64,000 nt of DNA from Flavivirga sp. 57AJ16 (GCF_028736925.1 NZ_JAQZAT010000017.1:36708-100707); one strand, 5' to 3'; positions 46,601 to 54,982 are shown, numbered from the stretch's first letter. A program made the numbers and translations. The notes: generated from the letters alone by a model not told the origin.

Positions 46601-49600
46601 CGATCATAACCCCAAACGGAAGTGGTTGTAGCCCAATAACCAGTAATGCCTCTGAAGTTATTGTAGTAGACGATCCTATTATTGCAACCCAACCCATAAT
46701 ATCCCAGACATTATGTGAAGGTACAGTACCACAAAACTTACAAATAAATGCTACAGGAGGATCTGGAACCACATATAATTATCAATGGTACAGCAATACT
46801 ACCAACAGCAACTCTGGAGGCACCTTAATAACCGGAGCTACAAACAATACCTTCACCCCGTCAACCAACACTGTAGGCACCTTGTATTATTACTGTATAA
46901 TTACACAACCAGATCCGGGCTGTAGTGTTGTTAGTGATACTTCAACCGTTATCGTTAACCAAGCACCTTCATTCTCGTCCCACCCCTTGTCTGAAACTAT
47001 TTGCTTTGGTGGGACCTTCAACACCCTATCGGTTGCTTATGTTAATGGTGTTGGAACGCCTGCCTATCAATGGTATTCGAATACGGTTGACAATAACACA
47101 ACAGGAAGTATTTTAACCGGGGAAACAGGGGCTACCTATAATCCGCCTTCTGGTACCATTGGCACAGTTTATTATTATGCAATCATCACGTTTTCTTTGG
47201 GCGGATGCAGTGAAATCACATCCCAAACAGCCCAACTCACAGTGAATCAAACTCCGAATATTTCAAATAAATCATTAACTATTTGTAGTGGCATCGATTT
47301 TAATATTATTCCAGATTCCAGTGGTGGGGATGTCGTTCCAGTTGGAACACTGTATACTTGGACGACTCCTACAATAAACCCAATAAATACTATAAGCGGA
47401 GCTACCAATCAAACGACCCCTCAAGGCAATATTAGTCAGACACTGGTAAACAACACTTCAAACCCTGCCACGGTAACCTATACAGTGACTCCTGTATCCG
47501 GTAATTGTACAGGAACAGATTTTACTATTACCGTGACGGTTAACCCTTCCATCAGTATTACCAGAAACCTGACCAATAGTAGGTGCTATCTATCAAATAC
47601 GGGTGCTATTGAAATAACTATTAGTGGCGGGATCCCTTTTCCAACAGGTTCTCCATATCAAATTTCATGGGCAGGTCCTAATGGATATACCAACTCAAAT
47701 GAAGATCTTTCTAATTTAGGGCCTGGTGATTATACTGTCATTATAAATGATCAAGGTGGCTGCCCTTTTACAGAGACATTTACTATTTTAGAACCCGAAG
47801 AGCTTATTTTCAGTTCCGTTAACTTTGATCCAGAAACTATTTCCTGTTTTGGTGCCGATGATGGCACAATAGATATTAATATTTATGGTGGCACGACACC
47901 TTATACATACGATTGGACTCGAAACGGCACCCCTTTCTCTAACACTGAAGATCTATCAAACCTAGGACCTGGAGATTATGGGATTACCGTTACCGATGCA
48001 AACAATTGTACCCCTATAGTTCAAAACTTTCAGATTATTGAGCCCCCTGAGCTGAGTGCAAGCCTAGTGAGCCAAGTTGACATTATTTGCTTTGGAGAAG
48101 CTACCGGCGTTATCAATATTAACACTACCGGAGGAAGACAGATTGAGGTATCACCGGGTGTTTTTGACTATTCTTATTCATGGACCGGGCCGAATGGGTA
48201 CACAAGTAACCTTGAGGATCTGTCGGGATTATTTGCAGGAACATACCAGCTAACTGTTACCGATAAATCTGGCTGTACAGATACGTTACAGGTTATTTTA
48301 GATCAATCTGATGAAATTATTATAGATTATTCCACAACCGAAATTGAATGTTATGGAGATAATAATGCTTCTATAACTATTGATAATATTTCGGGAGGCA
48401 ACCCTCCTTACTCTATACAATGGAGCAATCTTGGTTCAGGACCTGAACAAAACAACTTATCTGCCGATACTTATATTATTACGATTACAGATAGCACCAA
48501 TTGTGAAAAACAAGCCACTGTTGTTATAGAGGAAGCTCCAGAGTTTTCAATTAATCCAACCGTAGCAAATGTGTCTTGTTACGGAGAGAATGATGCCAGT
48601 ATTTCCTTGAACCTGGTTGGAGGCATGCCCCCTGTAACTCTTACTTGGGATGATAATGCTTCTGCTGGTGTGGAACGAAACAATTTGCCCCCAGGAGTTT
48701 ATTCCGTAACCATTACAGATGCTACCCCTTGCGTTATAACAGAAACCTTTATTATTACAGAACCAGAGGCTTTAGAATTATCTGCAGTTACAACAGATGC
48801 TTTAGATTGCGATAATGCCAATAGCGGAGCTGTTAATTTAACAGTAACCGGCGGCACACTTCCATTAAACTACGTATGGTCCAATGGAGAAACTACAGAG
48901 GATTTAGACAATATGCCTCCTGGCACTTATTCTGTAGCTATTACCGATGCCAATGGCTGTGAGATCTCTGAAAGTTGGACAGTCAACAGATTCGATCCGC
49001 TTACCATAACAGTAGAAACTATTACCGATTTTGATTGTACGACCCGACATGTAGAACAAACTTTTGTAGCCAGAGTTACTGGAGGTATCCCTCCTTATCA
49101 GATAAGCTGGTCTAGTGGTACGGTTAGTGGGGCCAATAATGAAATCATGAATACCGATCAGGATGGTTTAGTTATTGTGGATGTCATTGATAGCTATGGC
49201 TGTTCAACAAATTTCTCGCACCATGTAGATATCCCTATTTTAGGTGATGCAAATTTTGAAATAAGCTCTATAGGCTACACATCCTATGGAATATATTCAA
49301 AAAAAGACCCTATCCAATTTACAAATACCGCTATTGGCGATTACATTTCTATCCTTTGGGATTTTGGAGACGGGAATTTTTCCAGTGAAGAAAACCCGCT
49401 ACATACTTACATTACCGAAGGAAACTATACCATTAAGCAAACTATAACCTATCCCTTTGGTTGCGTTTATGAAAAAATCATCACGCTATCTATTGAAAAA
49501 GGCTATAGCCTTATAATCCCCAATGCTTTTACGCCTAATAGCGATAATATAAATGATTTTTTTAATCCGGCATTTATCGGTTTAAACGATATGGTTTTAG

Positions 49601-49779
49601 ATATTTACGATACTTGGGGAAGTTTAATTTATTCTGAAAAAGGAAACAATATAGGTGGCTGGAATGGTAAAATAAATGATGAAGATGCAGAAAATGGTAA
49701 TTATTACTTTAAGTTTTCTGCCAAGACTTTTTATGGAGAAACCATTACAAAAGAAGGACCTGTAGTATTAATTAAGTAG
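43693..49779 (+). CDS. Giant T9SS type B adhesin with PKD, Ig-like and SprB repeats
   Basis: The 2028-residue protein has a signal peptide and is built of repeats. PKD-type domains with WNFGDG or WDFGDG motifs lie in the first third and near residue 1890. Four similar Ig-like repeats with YQWYSNT and TGTIITGETSATYTPP lie between about 795 and 1180. About seven SprB repeats of the pattern CFGADDGTI...GGTPPY...GPGDYTVTITDANNC run from about 1280 to 1840. The end, IIPNAFTPNSDNINDFF through VVLIK, is the gliding-motility-associated type B sorting domain. It is probably secreted and held at the surface as an adhesin. Confidence 0.94.
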   Translation: MRKVYFLTTICFFIISLSFFALNYSDLKKLAKTTPLNDLKKASISLPPSATISGTTQVCRNDAQPQITFTGSGGHAPYTFTYSINAGTNLNVTSTGNTATVDVSTVNVGAFAYQLISVRDASNDTASANGTATVTISEPTVDFTFNNDGACSGTSVNFTSSATGNGPFTYSWNFGDGSTSTNTNPSHIFTALGCGFQNSNVTLTVTDANGCSNSITKTVSVQQKPLLEFEDIDNRFDPFNNCGNNTTDPSYTINVGISNVSASCINSYDVDWGDGSPIETNVTFPATHTYTQLGSFNMDITGRGSNCDNTVTYLIKNSSNPTGAIVNPGNTVNLCIPVAPIGFAIGSWGTNPPDTNYLVDFGDGTSENYTQAQLESSTYYNAADPANSQNFPIPHTYTQSSCPNSYTVFLNISTSCGQTNLTAGPIIILRKPEVNFEDPPISCVNATVQFNNTSTGGYSNNCSVNDGYYWDFGDGTTSTLRDPSHAYTSPGTYTVSLYGENSCGTTNTITKTICIEPQLTAAFTLNTNNGCSPLAVQTTNTTNLSSGCGNETYLWEVSYVSDFCGTAPASWNFTNGTDENSAAPRINFITAGTYTLILTTTNACGNSTTSETIEVKQPPTATINAISDFCGSASINPIANVVSCAPASETLTYSWSFPGGSPASSNSLNPGTINYPVPGNYQVTFSVTSSCGTTTDTENFVIDPIPTITNTDLTQTICSGTETNQVILTSDTAGTTYNWTATAPTGVTGFITSGNTNTIPVQTIFNSNNTSQDVTFVIIPSLGSCSGTPVNLVITVDPAPSFTSQPLSETICLNGPINPLSVAVNGPGTPTYQWYSNTVNNNTTGTIITGETSATYTPPNNTVGVTFYYCIVSFTSGSGCNEITSDTARVEIVNGIQIDSNPITSQNICIGGDINTVLSVVHSGSTGAITYQWYSNTTNSNTGGTIITGATNSSYTPPTFTASGNYYYYAIITPNGSGCSPITSNASEVIVVDDPIIATQPIISQTLCEGTVPQNLQINATGGSGTTYNYQWYSNTTNSNSGGTLITGATNNTFTPSTNTVGTLYYYCIITQPDPGCSVVSDTSTVIVNQAPSFSSHPLSETICFGGTFNTLSVAYVNGVGTPAYQWYSNTVDNNTTGSILTGETGATYNPPSGTIGTVYYYAIITFSLGGCSEITSQTAQLTVNQTPNISNKSLTICSGIDFNIIPDSSGGDVVPVGTLYTWTTPTINPINTISGATNQTTPQGNISQTLVNNTSNPATVTYTVTPVSGNCTGTDFTITVTVNPSISITRNLTNSRCYLSNTGAIEITISGGIPFPTGSPYQISWAGPNGYTNSNEDLSNLGPGDYTVIINDQGGCPFTETFTILEPEELIFSSVNFDPETISCFGADDGTIDINIYGGTTPYTYDWTRNGTPFSNTEDLSNLGPGDYGITVTDANNCTPIVQNFQIIEPPELSASLVSQVDIICFGEATGVININTTGGRQIEVSPGVFDYSYSWTGPNGYTSNLEDLSGLFAGTYQLTVTDKSGCTDTLQVILDQSDEIIIDYSTTEIECYGDNNASITIDNISGGNPPYSIQWSNLGSGPEQNNLSADTYIITITDSTNCEKQATVVIEEAPEFSINPTVANVSCYGENDASISLNLVGGMPPVTLTWDDNASAGVERNNLPPGVYSVTITDATPCVITETFIITEPEALELSAVTTDALDCDNANSGAVNLTVTGGTLPLNYVWSNGETTEDLDNMPPGTYSVAITDANGCEISESWTVNRFDPLTITVETITDFDCTTRHVEQTFVARVTGGIPPYQISWSSGTVSGANNEIMNTDQDGLVIVDVIDSYGCSTNFSHHVDIPILGDANFEISSIGYTSYGIYSKKDPIQFTNTAIGDYISILWDFGDGNFSSEENPLHTYITEGNYTIKQTITYPFGCVYEKIITLSIEKGYSLIIPNAFTPNSDNINDFFNPAFIGLNDMVLDIYDTWGSLIYSEKGNNIGGWNGKINDEDAENGNYYFKFSAKTFYGETITKEGPVVLIK

Positions 49780-50793
49780 ATGTACCAAAACAAGCTAATG
49801 AAAGTTAAAATACCTGTCCTAATCATTATAAGTTGCTTTTGTTTAAAAGTAAACGCCCAAGACCCTGTATTTACGCAATACCAATTAGTACCAGAAACAA
49901 TGAACCCTGGATTCTCAGGCTTTGAAGACGCTACATATTTAGGATTGATCCATAGAACCCAGTGGCCGCATTTAAATCTGAGAATAGATACCGAGTATGC
50001 TTTTTTCAATACCTGGCTGGAAAATATTGGTGGCATTGGTGTTAGTGTTTTAAACCAGCATGAAAATAATACCAACTACAATCATTTACAAGGAAACGTT
50101 AATTATTCTTACCATGTAAGATTGGCAAACGACTGGTTTTTCAGGCCTGCTATAGAGTTTGGCTTTGGAACCAAGTCCTTTAATTTTGGTAATTTGGTAC
50201 TGGCAGATCAGATTAATATTCATTTAGAAACCATAAACCCTGTTTCATCGGATATATTTGCCATGAATGCAAATCGAAACATAACTTTTTTTGATTTTAA
50301 TGCCGGGTTTGTTTTTGACAAAAAAAATACACGAAATGATACCGACTTGTGGTTAGGGGCCTCTATAAAACACTTGAACAGACCCAATATTTCATTTGTT
50401 GATAATGCTCATGTTCCCCTAGATATCTTTTATTCCATCCATGCCAACTATAAGTTTCCTTATTTTGATTATAACGATATACTTATTTCTGCAAATTATA
50501 TGCAACAAGGACAATATAACAGGTTAGACATAGGTACTACCGTAAAACTAGAAAAGCTCATGTTAGGCGCCATGGCCGTCACCAATCCTGCTAAAAACAG
50601 TACAAACAGCCATTTATTGACCTCCATTAATGCTTTTATAGGATTGGAATTAGAGCAGTTACGCTTTGGTTTTTCTTATGACCTGAACACATCCAATATT
50701 GGTAGAACCGATGGTGTTTACGAACTCTCTATTACCTACTTGGCAGGTTGTCTAATCTGTAAAAACCCTTCAACCCTGGAAAGAAGGAAATGA
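49780..50793 (+). CDS. PorP/SprF family type IX secretion membrane protein
   Basis: The 337-residue outer-membrane protein has a signal peptide (VNAQDPVFTQYQLVPETMNPGFSG after the cleavage site) and the beta-barrel of the PorP/SprF family. It follows the adhesin stop codon at once. An ATG at 49798 gives a more typical signal peptide start (MKVKIPVLIIISC), so that start is a good alternative. SprF-like proteins are needed for attachment of type B cargo, so this pair is a cargo-partner unit. Its stop codon at 50791 lies against the end of a repeat element. Confidence 0.93.
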   Translation: MYQNKLMKVKIPVLIIISCFCLKVNAQDPVFTQYQLVPETMNPGFSGFEDATYLGLIHRTQWPHLNLRIDTEYAFFNTWLENIGGIGVSVLNQHENNTNYNHLQGNVNYSYHVRLANDWFFRPAIEFGFGTKSFNFGNLVLADQINIHLETINPVSSDIFAMNANRNITFFDFNAGFVFDKKNTRNDTDLWLGASIKHLNRPNISFVDNAHVPLDIFYSIHANYKFPYFDYNDILISANYMQQGQYNRLDIGTTVKLEKLMLGAMAVTNPAKNSTNSHLLTSINAFIGLELEQLRFGFSYDLNTSNIGRTDGVYELSITYLAGCLICKNPSTLERRK

Positions 50794-51551
50794 AGTGATT
50801 TAAACTTTTTTTATTGAAGCGAAAAATAGTTAATTTTTATTCGTTTTGAAGCCTTTTTTGCACTTCATAGCAGCGTTATGAAGTAATAAAAAGACGAAAA
50901 AAGGATGAAAAGGAACATTCCTGCCTACCGGCAGCTACGGTGTACCCACATCTTTTAAGGAACTATTTTGTCCGCAGTTCACTTAAATGGATATGCCAAT
51001 AGCTTTCGCGACAGACAGGCGTTATTATACAGTAATTCAGTATAATTAAACCACCTCCTCTCTTCAGCCGCTACCGTGTGTACACATCTTTAAAAAAGAC
51101 ACGAATGACACAAATTCACACGAATCCAATACTCTACGGTATAGATTGGACTCTGCATGATTATGAATCCCTAGCCTATATAGGCTTGAAATCTGTCGAT
51201 AGACAGAATAATTAGTAAAAATTTGTGCCATTCGTGTCCAATCTTTTTATTGTGCTTTATTTGTGTACACACGGTAGCAGCTGAAGCGGGGATGAATTTT
51301 TCAACGCCAGGAGGAAAAGAAAGGGGCGTTTGACAAATTAAACATGTAAAGAACATTCTAAAAAACAAACCCTCCGTCTGTATGTTACCACATACAGCCA
51401 CCTCCCTTTTTAGCTAAAAAGGGAGGAACACGTCTCGGACAAGCCTTTGGTACAAAGTAGAAGCTAATTAACTTGGAGTGATTATTTGTGGGTACTCCGT
51501 AGCTGCCAGCGAGGCAAGTTGCAACCAATTGAAGAAAGTTTAAATCACTTC
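50792..51551. repeat. Nested (four-level) inverted-repeat island
   Basis: Four concentric complementary pairs can be read. The outer pair, 50792-50808 with 51535-51551, is a perfect 17 bp. The second, 50931-50950 with 51487-51506, matches 19 of 20; the third, 51063-51086 with 51262-51285, matches 23 of 24; and the inner pair, 51098-51116 with 51220-51238, matches 18 of 19. A perfect 26-base palindrome lies at 51401-51426. The outer pair abuts the sprF stop codon on the left and ends 9 bases from the aminopeptidase stop on the right. No gene is seen in these 760 bases. Confidence 0.85.
51392..51472. repeat. Left arm of an 81-bp inverted repeat pair around the M1 gene
   Basis: These 81 bases match the reverse complement of 53682-53762 at 76 positions. 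Both arms contain a perfect 26-base palindrome (51401-51426 and 53728-53753). Similarity continues with gaps for about 50 more bases on the side towards the M1 gene, including GGCAGCTA and AAATAATCAC. Confidence 0.85.
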
Positions 51552-51559
51552 AATAATAT

Positions 51560-53518
51560 TCATTTTACTTTAAGCATCTCTTTAGCAAATTTTGAAAATT
51601 GCCAATTGTGATGTTTGGTGGCTTGTTGTAAATTTTCTTGACATGGCTCTCCACAAGCATGTATCCATTTTAGGTATCTAAATGCGCTCTGTCGAATTTC
51701 AAAACCATATTTTGGGCTTGTATAATCAAGCAGTTCTTTAAAATACATTGCGTTGTTTTCAGGTTCAAAACCATCAGAAACCAAAGTTAGTGTTAACCAA
51801 AGAATTCTAATATTTTTATCGTTAAACCCTTGAATACCTCTTGTTTTTTCCAAGTATTTATTCCGTTCTCCAGGAAAACTGTTCCACAACCCAAATAAAG
51901 CCGCTTCAATAGTTAAATAAGACTTATCATCAAGAAGTGTCTCGTATTCTTTTTTAAGTGCTTCTGGGACTTTAGATAAAGTTCCAGCAATGGCCTGGCG
52001 CACTTTTAAAGCGTTTTTGAAAGCTTCTTTTTCTAAATGGTTTGACATTTGTGAAATGATTTTTATTTTGGCCTCATCTGAAACTCCAGACGATAAATAT
52101 TCCTGGCACTTAGAGGTATAAACTTCACAATCTACCATTAAATATTCCTGAATAAAAAGAGACTTCCTAAGGCTTTCCAGAGCATCGTCATAATAAAACC
52201 CTTTCGTTTTCAGCCAAGCCTCTACAAATGCCTCTAGATCCTGACCACTAACCCGTTCTACTTCATTAATAAAATGGGCCGTTTCTACATTTTTAAATCG
52301 ATTTTTGTCCAGATAGTTTTTCACCGCTGTTTTAAAAGCCTTATCCCCTACCTTTTCTCGCAGTATATGTAAAACCCACGCTCCTTTTTTATAAAAGGTA
52401 ATACTACTCGATTTAGGATCCAAAAGAGAGGTACTTAGTCCCGCCTTATCCTGTTCCAATAATTCCAGAGCATATTCGTAAAGCCGCCAATAGTAATAAT
52501 CATCTCCAAATATGTCACGTTCTGCCAGTAAAGCATAATACGTAGCAAACCCCTCTTGCAACCAATGATGTGTTCCTGATGTTTCGGTGACCAGATCCCC
52601 AAACCATTGATGAGCCAATTCATGGGCATTCACATTGACATAATTTTTATCTACAAAGGCAATGGAATCAACTACAAAGGCATCAGAAAAAATAGTGGTA
52701 CTCGTATTTTCCATACCGGCATACAAAAAGTCCTTTACCGGTACCTGTTTATAATTCTGCCAAGGATATGGCACACCGATCTCTGCTTCTAAAAAATCGA
52801 ACATTTGTTTGGTGTAACGATATGTGGGCTCAAACTTTAAAGAATCTTCTGGATAATAATACATTTCCAAAGGAATGCCACTTTTAGAGTATTCCGTCCT
52901 TTTATTGTATTTACCAATCGCTAAAGCAACCAGATAGCTCGACATGGGCTTTTGCATATCGTAGTCCCATCTAACAATATCCCCTTTATTATTTTTTTTA
53001 ACAAGTTTTCCATTGGCAATAACCTCATAATCTTTATGAAAGGTGACCGATAGATCAAATTCAATTTTATCGTTCATATCATCGATACCGGGCAACCAAT
53101 TACTAGTGTACTTTCCCTGTCCTTGCGTCCATACCTGTCCTGAGCCTGCCGAAGGATCTTCCCAATCAACAAAATACATCGCTTTTTTAGGGCTCGTTTT
53201 CCATACGATATTTAACATATGCCTACTATTGGCCCTGAAAGGATGCTTTACAATAAGCTGTTTCCCATTATAGAGACTATCTATAAACTGCCCGTCCAAT
53301 ACATAGTATATCGCTTCAAAAGCTTTAGCATCAATGTAGATAGAGTCTATATCCTTTATAATTTCAAACTCATAAGAAACAGTTCCTAAAACTTCTTTCT
53401 CCAATAAATTACCAAAGGCAATGTCTGCCTTAGCAGTTTTAAAATCAACATAGTCCATTTGTTGCGAAGCCACAATAGAAACAATACATAAAAAGAAAGG
53501 GAGCAGTTTTAATTTCAT
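51560..53518 (-). CDS. M1 family metalloaminopeptidase with in-frame repeat insertion
   Basis: The 652-residue protein has a signal peptide and the M1 (gluzincin) zinc site: H299, E300 and H303 in NAHELAHQWFGD, with the third ligand glutamate about 19 residues further in WLQEGFATYYA. The C-terminal helical domain is present. It cleaves N-terminal amino acids of peptides outside the cytoplasm. Residues 121-128 (DPSAGSGQ) look foreign: their 24-base DNA is a version of the CCTGTCCTGAGC...GAAGGATC intergenic repeat, and they interrupt the otherwise well-kept WEDxxxxxWTQGQGKYTSNW region without shifting the frame. Confidence 0.93.
   Translation of the reverse strand: MKLKLLPFFLCIVSIVASQQMDYVDFKTAKADIAFGNLLEKEVLGTVSYEFEIIKDIDSIYIDAKAFEAIYYVLDGQFIDSLYNGKQLIVKHPFRANSRHMLNIVWKTSPKKAMYFVDWEDPSAGSGQVWTQGQGKYTSNWLPGIDDMNDKIEFDLSVTFHKDYEVIANGKLVKKNNKGDIVRWDYDMQKPMSSYLVALAIGKYNKRTEYSKSGIPLEMYYYPEDSLKFEPTYRYTKQMFDFLEAEIGVPYPWQNYKQVPVKDFLYAGMENTSTTIFSDAFVVDSIAFVDKNYVNVNAHELAHQWFGDLVTETSGTHHWLQEGFATYYALLAERDIFGDDYYYWRLYEYALELLEQDKAGLSTSLLDPKSSSITFYKKGAWVLHILREKVGDKAFKTAVKNYLDKNRFKNVETAHFINEVERVSGQDLEAFVEAWLKTKGFYYDDALESLRKSLFIQEYLMVDCEVYTSKCQEYLSSGVSDEAKIKIISQMSNHLEKEAFKNALKVRQAIAGTLSKVPEALKKEYETLLDDKSYLTIEAALFGLWNSFPGERNKYLEKTRGIQGFNDKNIRILWLTLTLVSDGFEPENNAMYFKELLDYTSPKYGFEIRQSAFRYLKWIHACGEPCQENLQQATKHHNWQFSKFAKEMLKVK
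53135..53158. repeat. 24-bp dispersed repeat inserted in frame into the M1 gene
   Basis: The plus-strand sequence, CTGTCCTGAGCCTGCC followed by GAAGGATC, resembles CCTGTACTGAGCGTAGTCGAAG in the element near 30052 and CCTGTACTGAACTTG near 62308. Its length is a multiple of three, and it adds DPSAGSGQ to the protein. Confidence 0.7.
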
Positions 53519-53531
53519 ATATCGAATATAA

Positions 53532-53561
53532 CAAACTTTAGTCCAAAATTTAATATACCAA
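53532..53561 (-). promoter_or_regulatory. Possible promoter of the M1 aminopeptidase gene
   Basis: On the minus strand, TTG (complement of 53559-53561) is followed after 19 bases by AAAGTTTG (complement of 53532-53539), one base off the TAnnTTTG consensus, and lies 13 bases upstream of the start codon. Confidence 0.35.
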
Positions 53562-53681
53562 CTATTTTTATAAAGACCCCATTTAACTAACCTATCAGAC
53601 TGAGTACATAGTGAAAATTAACAATTTCCTGCCTGCTGGCAGCTATAATGTGCCCAAAAATAAAACAAATAATCACGCTAT

Positions 53682-53762
53682 GTTAATTAGTTTCTACTTT
53701 GTACCAAAGGCTTGTCCGAGACAGGTTCCTCCCTTTTAAGCTTAAAAGGGAGGTGGCTGTAT
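53682..53762. repeat. Right arm of the 81-bp inverted repeat pair
   Basis: See the left arm at 51392-51472. This copy lies in the gap upstream of the M1 gene, about 160 bases from its start codon. Confidence 0.85.
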
Positions 53763-54059
53763 ATTATCCTTAGGAAAAAAAGATAAAATGGGCATAAAAG
53801 CCACCTGTCCATTGACAGGCAATAAAATATTCACATGCATACCTTGTAAATAAAAAACCAAAAAGTAAGGCATAACCTACTTCTATAATCAAGTATTGTT
53901 TCTTTTTAAACAGCAGCTGTTTATCGTTTTTTATAATCATTTAGACGAATATACCTACAAAATCAAACAAAAATCCCCAAAAAAGCGTATATTAAGTAAG
54001 AAAAATAACATATTCTCTTTTAACAAGATGATGTCCATTAAATTTTTGCTTTGCTTTTA

Positions 54060-54300
54060 TATACTAACCGTATTTTATTAAAAGCTCATATTTGATTAAA
54101 TAAATCCTCATGTCTCTCACTAATAAACGAACCTGTTTATATCTGGTTCGTTTATTATCTAAGCCCATATGTTTTTTACAACAAGAACCACCAATAAAGA
54201 AAATAGTAAGGAAAATTATAGCAGAGTGATAGAGTAAGCTTGTAAATAGCTATAATTTAAGTCGCAACAACCAATATTAATGTTTGTTGCGATTTTTTTT
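54060..54300 (+). ncRNA. Candidate small RNA ending in an intrinsic terminator
   Basis: The 1464-base gap 53519-54982 contains no convincing gene, yet a textbook terminator sits at 54262-54300 on the plus strand, and a 13-bp perfect hairpin (54121-54133 with 54145-54157) lies about 100 bases before it. A terminator with no gene ending at it suggests a short untranslated transcript of up to 240 bases. The 5' end is a guess; I found no full promoter match. Confidence 0.35.
54262..54300 (+). terminator. Orphan intrinsic terminator
   Basis: TCGCAACAA at 54262-54270 pairs perfectly with TTGTTGCGA at 54284-54292, followed by eight T to 54300. No plus-strand coding gene ends within the preceding 3 kb except doubtful short frames. 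Confidence 0.75.
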
Positions 54301-54321
54301 ATAAAAAGTTGGACCTTAGGC

Positions 54322-54412
54322 AAAAGTTTTGGCCTACCTGAAAAGAAAGCCCACCGTTGACCTATCTTGGTTTAACCCTCCTAAATTTTGGCCTTGTCGA
54401 AATTATCCTCCT
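54322..54412. repeat. Direct repeat, copy 1 (contains AATTTCGA palindrome copy 3)
   Basis: This stretch closely matches 54545-54637 in the same orientation, sharing GAAAAGAA, ACCTATC, TGGTTTAACCCTCCTAAATTT and CGAAATTATCCTC. The palindrome at 54383-54404 is imperfect here. Between the copies lies 54425-54470, a partial copy of the TCTTTAAAAAAGACACGAATG repeat seen at 2880-2905 and 51088. Confidence 0.65.
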
Positions 54413-54544
54413 TTTTCAAAAGCTACCGTATGCACATATCTTTAAAAAAGACACGAATGGCACAAATTTTCACTAACTACCCGAGTTCGATTAATTTCAA
54501 ATCATTTGAAATATTTATTATCAACGTTTTAATGGAACAAGAAC

Positions 54545-54637
54545 AAAAGTTATGTTTTGGTAAATCTGAAAAGAAGGCCTGCCATTAACCTATCCTGGTT
54601 TAACCCTCCTAAATTTCGACAAGGTCGAAATTATCCT
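54545..54637. repeat. Direct repeat, copy 2 (contains AATTTCGA palindrome copy 4)
   Basis: It is the partner of 54322-54412. The palindrome AATTTCGAC-AAG-GTCGAAATT at 54612-54632 is perfect. Confidence 0.65.
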
Positions 54638-54945
54638 CTCTTAATTTATCTTGAAGCGACTATTATACATTTGAACATGGTTCGTTATATATGATTTCAT
54701 ATCGCACACAACTTTTGGGATTGATCCTTATATGGCATGCTACCTGCTTATCTGATCTGCATTAAAACAATTAAAGTTTAACTTTATATTAGTGATTTTA
54801 ATATAAATATAATTAGTTTATTATAAAATATAATAATACTCATAAAGCAAAACAAAGGATGCGTACCGTTTTTACATTAAACCATAACAAGCATGAGGCC
54901 AAGGCAAAACTTTAATAAGAATCTGAAAAGTTACAATATGATAAG

Positions 54946-54965
54946 ATTCTCACTTTCGTGAGAAT
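54946..54965. repeat. Small hairpin repeat, copy 5 (leader of recG)
   Basis: ATTCTCAC at 54946-54953 pairs perfectly with GTGAGAAT at 54958-54965 around TTTC and ends 17 bases before the recG start codon. It has the same orientation relative to the gene as the two pirin copies. Confidence 0.6.
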
Positions 54966-54982
54966 TAATTAAATTCGCTTTT

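Noticed and set aside
53896..54081. 61-codon frame before the candidate small RNA
   Set aside because: Lysine- and phenylalanine-rich composition of AT-rich non-coding DNA, with no start-site support. It remains a remote possibility.
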